The notes beneath the pieces were generated by a model. It was given only the letters and a program-made list of their open reading frames with translations, was not told where the DNA came from and ran no database searches. From Symbiodinium natans (taxonomy: Eukaryota; Sar; Dinophyceae; Suessiales; Symbiodiniaceae), in assembly GCA_905221605.1 (NCBI GenBank), contig CAJNDS010002092.1, forward strand, positions 355,428 to 419,427: a DNA stretch of 64,000 nt, read 5' to 3'. The position numbers were made by a program, and so were the translations under genes. Positions within the stretch are counted from its first letter, which is position 1. Every line of letters begins with the position of its first letter. Below, in pieces: positions 46,517-57,313 of the stretch.

Positions 46517-48486
46517 GGCTCCAACAAAATCGCAGGGAAAAATGGAAGGGCTTGGAATTGCTCAACATCTAGCAGAGAGTCCCAGGAATCTATCCTGCGC
46601 TTAAATTGACATGTGAGGTTGTGACTCATCATCCCGCTCAAGAATGCCTAACATCCATGGGCCCACAATCTTTGATCCAAGCATGCGTGCGTGCAAGATG
46701 ATCATGTTGCCTCATGCATGTCTGCGTGCAAGCAATACGATCTTGTGAGTGCAAGGCAGTTAGGGTTTAAATTAGGTTTCTTTTTGGCCTTTCGAGGGAG
46801 GGTTTAGGGTTTAGAAGTTTAGGGTTTCAGGCCCACTTGAGCGTCCAGTGTGCTTTTTCTCCAGGGCAGCATCGTACGCTGCACCCCTGATCAGCCCGGG
46901 CCTCAGCAAAGAGGCATGCAATCCAGTTCACACAACAGCTTCCAGCATGCGTGTATATTATATATATATATATATTACATTTTTATACACATGTATTTAA
47001 TGATATATATATATATATCTAGCATCATTAAACAGACATGTGTGTGCGTGCATTTTTGTGTATATATATTTTAATACATTTATTCATTATACGGACATGC
47101 GTGTGTATGTGCATTTTTGTCTAAGTACATATATAATATGTATATATATATATAGATATATATGCATGTATGCACAGAGCGATTTCCACATGTGTATATA
47201 TACATGAACATGTATATATATATATATATACAGACACATGTTCTAGAGCTTGTATGGATCCTTTATACAACGTATGCATGTGTATTATACATATATATAT
47301 ATATATACATACACAGTACCCCAAACCCTCAACCCTAAACCCTAAAGCCTCAACCCTAAACTCTGAACCCAAAACCCTGAACCCCAAGCCCTCAACCCTC
47401 AAAATATATATACATACACAGTACCCCAAACCCTCAACCCTAAACCCTAAAGCCTCAACCCTAAACTCTGAACCCAAAATCCTGAACCCCAACCCCTCAA
47501 CCCTTGAGCCTTAACCCTTAACCCTCATAAACCCTTTACCCTAAACCCGTGACCCTTAACCCTAAATCCTAAGCACATATATATATTATATATATGTATA
47601 TATATACTTATGAAATATATATGTATGTCTCTATGTATATACACACATATATAGATATATACATAGTATGCATGTATAATTACATGCATAAATCCAGGCA
47701 TTTCCACATCGAAAGGCATCCCTATATATCTATACCATATTATTATCAATCAAGATTCAAGAGATGCTATCTGGTGTCCAGGGATATACATACAGGCAAT
47801 ATTGTGGGAAGAAAAGCTAAGCAAGGGGGCGTGGGGATACAGCTGGGAAGTTCACGATTGAGTTCCCCAGAGGGTACGTTTCGCGAATTTCACGCCCAGG
47901 GGGGTTGAAATGTCATGAAAAAGCTGCGGGGGTGTGAAGATTTCGGTGGAAATCCAGTTTCGCGAATTTCACGGAATTTCACGCCCAACCGGTTGTATAG
48001 GACACCCCATGGGGTGAATTTCACGCAATTTCACGGAATTTCACGCCGGGCCTGTCTTGGCCGATATTGCGAAAGACCGTGGTGTTGCGGAAATTTCACG
48101 CAATTTCACGCAATTTCACGCAATTTCACGCAATTTCACGCTGATTTCTTGGGTACTGCACAGAATTTCACGGAATTTCACGCTGACTTCTTGGGAGTTA
48201 TACACGTAATGCGCACTGAATTTCAAGGAATTTCACGCTCAGAAGTTCGGGGGAGGTCGCGGCGAATTTCGCAGAAAATAGCCCTGAAATTCACGGAACG
48301 TTGCGTGAAAAGACCTCGGGTTAAGGGTTTAGGGTTTCGGGTTTAAGGTTTGTAGGGTTGAGGGTTGAGGGTTTAGGGGGGTTTGGGTGGAGGGTTGAGG
48401 GTTTAGGGTATATAGGCCTATAGACTGTGCACGTGAATGATATCAAGAACAACTTTGGGGTCCAGGTTGCTATATATATATAATAT

Positions 48487-48519
<33 letters not shown>

Positions 48520-48816
48520 ATATACATGGGTTTTGGGGTACGTTTTACCACCCTAAGCCAACCCTAGTAAACCCGAAATGGGGATCATATTGCATGCATG
48601 CATGCATGCATGCATGCATGAATGCGCATGCATGATCGATCTGAGGTGCCTGCGAACGTAGCCATGTACCTTAATAGGCAATCTGTGCATGCGTGCAGAT
48701 AAACGAAAGAGAGAGATCCGAGATCGATATTAGCAATTATAAATGCATGCATGCATGGCCAGCACTGCCGCGCTCGCACTCTTTTTTTGCACACGCGATC
48801 ATGCCATCGATCGCGA
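46517..48816. other. Spacer between gene C and gene A
   Basis: 2.3 kb of TATATA tracts, two nearly identical copies of a variant heptamer block (about 47310-47400 and 47405-47490), other degenerate CCCTAAA/TTTAGGG and the 10-bp repeats. No exon could be supported. It may hold the 5' leader of gene A. Confidence 0.6.
47870..48300. repeat. Interspersed 10-bp AATTTCACG repeats
   Basis: More than 15 copies of CAATTTCACG or GAATTTCACG, partly in perfect tandem (48100-48140), otherwise with spacers of 10-40 bp. It lies between genes C and A, with no exon recognised. Confidence 0.85.
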
Positions 48817-49984
48817 TCACCTCGCCGGGGGCGGAGGTGGGTTGGGCTTCCACGGGGTGTGGTTTGCCGGCGGGGGCTTGGGTGGCGTCCGGGGGGGTGC
48901 TGCCAGAGGCCTTTTGGGTGGGAGGATCACGACCCCTCGCCCCCGCGCCCGCGCTGGTGGCTGGGCTGGCTCCGCTGCTGCTGTGGGAGGTGGCCCCGGA
49001 GGCGGCTGTGGCCCATGAGCTGGCTCGCTGCCAGCTGTGGGAGGTGGCCCTGGAGGCGGCTGTGGCCCTGCAGCCTTGGGCAGTGGTGGGCCAAGGGCTG
49101 GCTCGGCAGCTGCAGCCGTGGGAGGTGGCCTTGGAGGCGGCTGTGGCCCTGGAGCTTTGGGCGGCGGTGGCCCTGCAGGCGGCCGTGGCCCAAGTGCAGC
49201 TTTGGGCGGCGCAGGTGGCTCAGGAGGCTGAGCAGCAGCCGGCCCCGAACCCGCCTCAGGTGGCTGGGCTGCATGCGTGCCATGCGTGCCATGCGTGGCC
49301 TTCTGCATGCCCGCCTGGGTGCCCTTGATTGCAGTAAGCGAGTCCACAAGCTGCTTGCATGCGTGCTTAAACTGCAATATCTCGAGGTACGTCTTCTCCT
49401 TGCGCTCGACGTAGTTCTGGGCCGGCTCGTGCTTGGCGTGCTTGCTTGGGTCCACCGTCAGGCGATGGAACTCGGGAGCCTTCCTTTTGGCGGGTGGTGG
49501 CTTGAACCCCTCCGCCGGCTTTGCAAGCTGGGCCCCCCTTGCAAGAGCAGCACGAGTGCGGGCATTGGTGGTGCTGGGCACCTTGGGCCGGGCCTTCTTC
49601 GGCAGCGCCGGCTTGGCCGGGGGCCCGGCTGCCCCACTGGCCCCTTTGGGGCTGGGCCCTTCTGGGCTGGGCCCTTGTGGGCTGGGCCCTCCTTCTGGGC
49701 CGGTGGGCCCTTGTGGGGCAAGGAGCCCTGGGGTCTTGGCTGCCACCGTTTCTGGGCCGGCAGGGCGCCCTTCTGGTGGGGCTGCTGGCATCGAGCCTTC
49801 CGGGGCCATTGCTGGTGCAGCGGGGTCTGGGACCCTTGGCGGCTCTGGGGCCGTAGCCGCAGCCTGGGAGGCTGCAGCAGCAGCGGTGCTGGGTGGCTCG
49901 TCCTGGGGCGCTGCAGCCTGGGAGGCTGCAGGAGCCGCGGTGCTGGGCGGCTCCTGGGGCGCTGCAGGCACCGGCTGCGAGGGC
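48817..49984 (-). other. Gene C terminal Pro/Ala-rich exon
   Basis: Opens after a CTAG acceptor and stays open for about 390 codons to a TGA at 48817-48819. A GTGATC donor overlapping the stop is possible, so the end could be spliced instead. Pro/Ala/Gly repeats flank a normal-looking core with KRKAPEFHRLTVDPSK and KTYLEILQFKHACKQLVDS. The C-terminal part has repeated PPPGPPPTAA-type units. GC content is far higher than in the surrounding introns. Confidence 0.5.
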
Positions 49985-52752
49985 CTAGGTGGATCGATGC
50001 ATGCATCTCATGCGTGCTATAGACCCATCGAGTATTATATCGACGTGCACGCATGCGTGTGACTCGGATTACGGCGCTGTCCTTGCCCTCCGTGGTTTGT
50101 GTGGCTTCCCAGGCACCTGTCAGTTGCTGGCCATGCATGCATGTATTGACACAGCCAAATTATGATCATTATAATGTATATATATATATATATAACTACA
50201 CGCAACCCTATAATCCTATAAACGCTATAGTGTGTATAATATTATATATATGTGCATACATACACCAGCCAAAATGTCCAGCCTCCCATTCAAGGATAGC
50301 CTTCAGCTTCTTGCGAAGATGCTGGAGCTGGCCGAGGTCCTCTGCCTCCATCGAGATTTACATTCTATGCAACACATGCATGCAGTTAAATTCTTTAAGG
50401 CAGCTGCTGAGAGCTCCCGTTTTTGCCCTCGTCGTTGCTCCTTTTGACATATATAGGGTTTAGGGTTATATAAGGGTCTTGGGTTTAGCGTGGCATACTG
50501 ATATATATATATATATATACATAATTTGTGCGTGTGTAGCATATATGCATGAAAAGCAGAGCGTCCTCCTGCAGCATGCGGGCCTGTCGAAGCATGCATG
50601 CACGAGTAGAATGCACAGTAAAATCATGAGCAAGCGGGTTAAAGGCCTCGTGGAGCATCTTCTTTACGAAGGAACTTCCGGCCGCAGTGCCGGAATCATC
50701 CTTGCATATCATAGAACATTGACCGCTACACTCATTGTCACACAGCCTGACACTGGAGGCCTCCCCATCTCCAAGTGGCGATGTCGGTGCCTCAGGCTTC
50801 GGCGAAGTGGCCTCGATCCAGTATAAGGTTTAATTTAATGGTTTCGGGTTTATAGGGTTTAGGGTCAACGCTTGCAAGTGTGGAGGCCTCCCCAGGTCCA
50901 TGTGCCGATGTCGGCACCTCAGGCTTTGGCGAACTGGCCTCGATCCAGGGTTTATAAGGTTTATAATGGTTTCGGGTTTATATAGGGTTTAGGGTCAATG
51001 CTTGCAAGTGTGGAGGCCTCCCCATCTTGTGCCGATGTTGGCACCTCAGGCTTTGGCGAAGCGGCCTCGATCCAGGGTTTAAGGTTTAATGGTTTCGGGT
51101 TTATAGGGTTTAGGGTCAATGCTTGCAAGTGTGGAGGCCTCCCCATCTTGTGCCGATGTTGGCACCTCAGCCTTTGGCGAAGTGGCCTCGATCCAGGGTT
51201 TAAGGTTTAATGGTTTCGGGTTTATAGGGTTTAGGGTCAACGCAAGTGTGTTTTCACTGTCGAGGCCTTCCCAGCGATGGCGTGCGTGTGGGGCTCGGCC
51301 TTGGGTGCAGTGGCCTGCGTAGGTATATGTTGTATATATATATAAATATATTATTAAATATTATATTCAGCCGACCCAGACATATATGTGACCATCCTCG
51401 TTGGCGGTGTCTGTTTCAGGTTGCAGGCCTGGGTCCTGACAATAAACAAAAAATATATATACATATGTATAAATGCATGCATATTCCTATATATATATAT
51501 CGTATATTATACACAGCAGACCCAGACATGTGTGACCATCCTCGTTGGCGGTGTCTCTTTCAGGTGGCAGGCCAGTGTCCTGATATAGCTGTACACACAT
51601 ATATATATATATATGTATACATCCATGCATATGTGTACTTATATATATATATATATATTAGATATTGTATACAGCAGACCCAGACATGCGCCACCATCCT
51701 CGTTGGCGGTGTCTCTTGCAGCTGGCAGGCCATTGTCCTGTCTGTGTATATATATATATATATATGTATAGATACATATATGAATATATATATATATATA
51801 TATATTTTTATTATATACAGCAGACCCAGACATGCATGTGTGAGCATCCTCGTTGGCGGTGTCCCTTTCGGGTGGCAGGCCATTGTCCTGATAAGATAAC
51901 TATATTACATATGTGTGTGTAAAAGTCTTCTACATGGGTATAGATTATTTTAGTCCAAGCTTTGCAGTTTTTGCACAGGTTTACAGGCCTGAGAAAGTTA
52001 TCAAGTCTTACAGCAATGCATGTCCAGGTCCTCGTCGGCTCCGTGGCCTTCAGGTTGCGGCCCATTGGCCTCACAAACATATAATATATGACTATAGGGA
52101 TATGCACACATACGTATATCGTTCGCTCCTGTACTGCATACCAGTCCTCGTCTGTTTCTTCCTTGTCCTGACAGACATACCATACATATATATATATATA
52201 TATTTATTTATACACACATATATACTTATATGTGTATATATATATAGATATACATACTTATGAATAATGTTTTGGTAAGATATCTGACTGTATTGTAGGT
52301 TACTGTATATGTGTATACATAGAAAATTATATAGGTCAGGTATATGTGTGACCTTCATTGAGGGGTATTGGGCTCTATACCCCTAAGAACAACCGATATA
52401 TATATATAATATATATATATATATACATGCGATATTTAGATATTTGCACACATAAATCGTGTCCTCCTCTCTTCTGTCCAGAACGTCGGGGAGGCTTCGA
52501 CCGGCCTGCGAGCATATATAAATATACACTGATATGTATATAGACACATATGCGCATGTGCAGAATTTAAGAGTATAAGACCGGCCTCGCCAGCAGCGGC
52601 CATGTGGGTGTTAATTGTGCTATACAATATGCATGCAAGGTAGAACATGCGTGTGACGACCATGTTGCGCGGCACGATCCTGTCATCGGACCCAATGGAC
52701 TTATCGATGAGGCTACAACAGCTTCCCGGGCCTCACCGTCATTGTCGGTCAT
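48817..52752 (-). CDS. Gene C: acidic/Pro-rich protein built from tandemly duplicated mini-exons
   Basis: I do not recognise this gene. A candidate start is ATG at 52752 (MTDNDG, then a GTGAGG donor), but the frame is open further upstream, so the start is tentative. Next come about six short exons ending in an acidic motif (52.18-51.36 kb), five longer repeat exons with SPKPEVPTS (51.33-50.72 kb), unique exons with SFVKKMLHEAFNPLAHDF (about 50595-50690), QRRGQKRELSAAALKNL (about 50397-50440), EDLGQLQHLRKKLKAILEWE (about 50275-50349) and AWEATQTTEGKDSAVIR (about 50067-50126), and finally a 1.17-kb Pro/Ala-rich exon. It sits between genes B and A in the same direction. The content suggests a largely disordered, possibly structural or accessory protein; no function can be assigned. 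Confidence 0.5.
50716..51327 (-). repeat. Tandem array of five duplicated exon-intron units in gene C (about 119-130 bp period)
   Basis: The block GGAGGCCTCCCC recurs at about 50756, 50882, 51012 and 51131, with a diverged fifth copy at about 51253-51320. On the minus strand each unit encodes a version of SPKPEVPTSAQDGEAST after an AG acceptor. Between units the intron sequence contains variant telomere heptamers (TTTAGGG, TTTATAGGG). Neighbouring copies are nearly identical, so the expansion is recent. Confidence 0.7.
51360..52180 (-). repeat. Tandem array of acidic mini-exons in gene C (about 154 bp period)
   Basis: Four close copies at about 51366-51440, 51520-51585, 51675-51740 and 51823-51892, plus two diverged ones at about 52020-52075 and 52140-52175. 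On the minus strand each begins after CAG and encodes a version of DTGLPPERDTANEDG. The last copies read ANGPQPEGHGADEDL and QDKEETDEDW. Introns between them are TATATA tracts of varying length. Confidence 0.7.
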
Positions 52753-53125
52753 CGGCAGGCGCCTCACGTCATGATATGTGCAGATTCGATCTTCAACCCT
52801 ATATACCCTAAACCCTATTAGACTATATATGCACACATGCGCATGCATTGTTTGCAACTGCCACGCCTGCGTCCATCCCAGGGCAATATTTCTCCCCGGA
52901 TCTAAACGCTCGAGCCTATATGTTTCAAGACACATCCTGGGCAGGACTGCATGCATGCACATGCCTCTGAGTTCCAAAGCACATGCGTGATTTGCGTGCA
53001 CATCGATCGAGCTTCTGGCCACGTACCGCACACGTGAAGGCAAAATGCAGGACCTCGATCGGTTTTGTTTATAAGCCATGCGTGATCAAATGTAACATGA
53101 TCATGCAGGAAGTCCAGGGTAGAGG

Positions 53126-54028
53126 CTAGTCCAGGATGTCCTCCAGACCCGAGTCCGACGAGTCGGTTTCATCGTCCGAAAACTCGAGGCCCCCATCCGG
53201 GAGAACAGCTGGCGGAGGGCGCCCTTGCAGGCTTTCGTGAAGCATTTGTCCGACCTGCTGAGACATGGAATATATCGGTGCGAAATATACAAAACATGTA
53301 TGCGTAACGATACATGACTGTGGTGCAGTGCCTGAAGTCCCAGGCCCACCGGATAAACTTGTGTCCTCTTGAGCAGCTTCGTGCCCGCCTGAATTATAAT
53401 GTAGACTTTGAAACCCAAAAAACAAATACAATATGTATATATATATATATATATATATATTGCATGTATTGTTTGGAGCACTGGGGAAGACGCCACTGCC
53501 CGTTTTCCTGTCGACTTGTTCACAGACCGCTTCACAGTCTGAAAGCGCAGGTGGCTTCGCAGGCGTCGGAGTTCTTCCCTTCCAGGCCAGGCTTCGAAGT
53601 TGATATCTGAACTTTCATGTCATGTCTATATATGCATGCATGCATGATCCACAGAAGGAAAAAATCTAATACAAGTATATATATATACACAAGCATGAAG
53701 ATTGAATGAAAAATATTCATGTATATACGCATGAAATATATCTCTATACATATATAATATATCTATATATATATATATATATTTTTCCTTTTATATAGAT
53801 AATTATTGCAAAATAGCACATTGACACATGCATGCTGCGCGTGTAAAGATCAAAAAATATCAATATTTTAAAATGTATATTTAGATAGATATATATATAT
53901 ATATACAGTCATATGTATGTCAATATATATGCCATGAATGTTGTACATGCATGCTCGCCTGCGTAAAGGGTCGAGCTTCACCCCGAGCGGTTCCAGCCAG
54001 GTTGCGCTGGTGTGAAGGACCACCCGCT
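53126..54028 (-). other. Gene B C-terminal exons
   Basis: Exons at about 53955-54028 (KRVVLHTSATWLEPLGVKL), about 53475-53607 (NFEAWPGREELRRLRSHL), 53314-53388 (KLLKRTQVYPVGLGLQALHH) and 53126-53254 (GQMLHESLQG to the acidic end). The last two are exact codon multiples (25 and 43 codons) and join in frame. The final 18 residues are almost all Asp, Glu and Ser. Confidence 0.65.
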
Positions 54029-54094
54029 TCCTCAGCATGCGTGGCATGAGTCGACCCTCCATGCAATTATTTCGTGTTGTGTTTGCTCTGTCCA

Positions 54095-54138
<44 letters not shown>

Positions 54139-56979
54139 TCATCCTATGTACATAGTTCGCTTCGCCTTTCTGTTTCGTATTCTTTGAAGTATGTATACAT
54201 AAATATATCTTCTCTTTAGTTTATCTCTCGATCTGCATGCATGCATGTCCTTGATTTAATGAAGGCTAGTGGCTCACACTTGGCGCCGTACTCGCCCAAA
54301 GGAACACTTATGGAGCTCGCTCCAGTTCGCCTCAGAAGCCTTTGCAGCGGAGCATACAAAGGCATCAGGCTTGAATACGGTTGCTCCAAGCAGAAGTCGA
54401 CTCCCTTCTTTCTGGCGTAAGCTGCCAGATAAAGGATCCTTCTGCAGAGTCGGTTTGCAGCCTTGACGGACTCAAACTTCCGTGAGCCACGTACACGGCT
54501 GCGACTTCTGCCAGTGGATCCACGGGCCATGAAGACCCAGCTCCCGCAGGGCGGGGCAAGCCACAGTAGTGCTCCTGCGAATGCGTGCACATGTTGTCTG
54601 TCTTGAAAGTGCAGATGAGTGCAAATGTCCTGGGTGCATCCTTCTGACCTGGGCACATGCACGGTGGTTGCATGACTATGATGCGCATAAATATCTAGGT
54701 CCACGACTCCTTGAAGCGCCACGAGCAATCCCACTCCAGTAAGTAAATCGTAGCTGGCGTGGTAGGCGATCTGGGTATTTCGACACGGGCGCTCATGCAT
54801 GCATGCGTGCATGTATATATATATACATATTTATATATATATATATATATAATAATAATTATTATAATACGATCGAGTCTCGTCGCGGGCACTTGCCCTC
54901 AAGCCCCAGCGGGCAACGCCCGTAGAAAGCCGATGATGGCCTGCGTGCAAATTTATCTAGAGCATATATAAGCATGCGTGCATGCAATATCATGTGAGCT
55001 GAATGGTTTTTGATATATTATATATATATATATATGCTACCTTGCATGCATGCACGCCTGCACATTCTTCTTGAAAGCTGAATGGCTCGCCGCTGTACTC
55101 GCCGAAGGTACCCAGCAGCGACAGAACTATGGCGGCAAGGCAGCTGTACTTCATCGTAGACCACAGAACCGAAACCGATTAAGCCCGAAATATGTTTGGA
55201 TTGTCCAGTTGGGGGTTACAGTCTGTGGTATAGGATTCAAAAAGTTGTTCTTAATTCTTTGCATCGAGAGGATCGATGAGTATCCCCCCAGCATGCAGGA
55301 ACCCGAGCAAAATATCAAGGCTGCGCGAAACAGACACTTGCGTGCACATGCATGATGCATGCATGCGTGCATGTACGACATGCGTGCTAGCGCCGGTCCA
55401 TGTTAACGCATGCATGCATGCATGGGAGCCATCCAGGCGCAGTCCAAAACAGAACGCTCCGAAACAGAACGCTCAGAGAGCTATATTAATTATAAATGGA
55501 TGCTGATCATCCACATGGTGCGCAAATTGCAAATTTGCGTGCGTGTCTGCACGCCATGCAGAAAAAAAAACTACAACTCCAAGCGCCTCTTCGATCGTTC
55601 AGACAGGGACATAGCAGCCACAACCTCGTACCGCTCCTGTGAGGCATTCCAGGCAGCATTGAGCGCTGCAGCTTTGGAACCAGTACCATCCCAGCTCCAC
55701 CTGAGAGGCCGGGCTGATACGCAGCTATTGAATTCAGACACCATAAACCCTATACCCTACAAACCTAGAAGGGGGCGTCGTCTCTATACGCATGCATGCT
55801 AGGGGCTTCTGCTCGAAGATCTTTTTGGCCTCCCCATAGGCGCTGTTCTTCCTCTCTTTGGGCGTTGGCTTGCCAGCTTTTGCTTTCTCCTGGCGAAGAT
55901 GCATGTTAAATGTGTATATAATATGTAATACAATATTACCACACGTGGTGAGCATTCCACCTTTTTGCAGTTCGAGCTCTTTGCAGCCTGTGGCACATGC
56001 ACGGATCTATATAGACAGCGCATGCGTGTATTCTATTCTGCGAAATTACTGGATCTGCACGCACGCACAAACAAATGGCCTTCTTGGGCTTCTCTGTCTT
56101 TTTCTTCGCGGCTCCTTTCGCCTCTACCGGCTTGTGCTTTTTCTCCTATGCATGTATGCGTCTATGCATGCTGTCGACTCTGTCTCTCGATCTCTCTGCA
56201 TGTCGACTCTCTTATCTTAGCGCATGCCTGGGCAGCAGCTTTCTTCGCTAGCTTTACCTGCTGCTGCGCCATGGGTTGAAGTGGCTTGTCCATTTTCATG
56301 ACATCGGTGTCCGGAAACCTGGAGCATGCGTGCAGTAAGCAGGCTGAGGGTTTAGGGTTTATACATGATATATAGAATACAATATATGAGGCTGCTGCAG
56401 TTGCCGTGCCACAGGCTCAGCCCAGGTGACCTGCGTGACATCTAGCAGATCGATGTATTATATATATATATGCATATATATATATGTATGTATATATGAA
56501 TAGCACTTTGAAACTGCAATTCAGGCCTTAAGATTCGCAGCGGGGGATGCAGAGAGACCATGCGCATCCTGACCTCGAGATCGTATAATATACAATGCAT
56601 GCTGATCGATATCTGGGGTTCGCCTTGGCTTTTCGTGCATGACGACGTCTCTTCTGCCTCCGCAGAATGGACGAAATACAAAAAAACTAAATCTATAGGT
56701 AATTGGATTTTTTATGTATGCACGCACACAGCTGATGAAACCTTGCGTCCAGACTCTGAAGACAACGACAGACGCCGGCCGGCTGCAGCAGCATTGGCGG
56801 CCGGCTCCTATGTAGATACTACACGCAAATGTTTTGAGTTTTTTTGGGGGTTGAGGGTTTATAGGGTTTATAGGGTTTTATAAGGTTGAGGGTTAAGGGT
56901 TGAGGGCAAGTTGAGGGTCAGCTGGGGTTAAGGGTGAAAAGGGTATATCTATATATATATATATGTAGACATATATGTA

Positions 56980-57011
<32 letters not shown>

Positions 57012-57104
57012 GTCGACCTCGAAGCAAGACCACGCGTCAGCGTCCGAGTCGGATTGCCAACTCCAGTCCTTGAACGCGCTTTGTCTTCTGATCTCTCCCC
57101 TCGA

Positions 57105-57161
<57 letters not shown>

Positions 57162-57237
57162 TCTCGCTCTGTCTCTTTCTCTCTCGCTCTTTCTTTCTCT
57201 CTACATATCTCTCTCTCACTCTCTCTTTTCTATAGTT

Positions 57238-57313
<76 letters not shown>

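Noticed and set aside
48751-50022. 423-codon plus-strand open frame, Trp/Arg/Gly-rich
   Set aside because: Antisense shadow of the GC-rich Pro/Ala exon of gene C. The minus strand has phase-consistent neighbouring exons and the plus strand has none.
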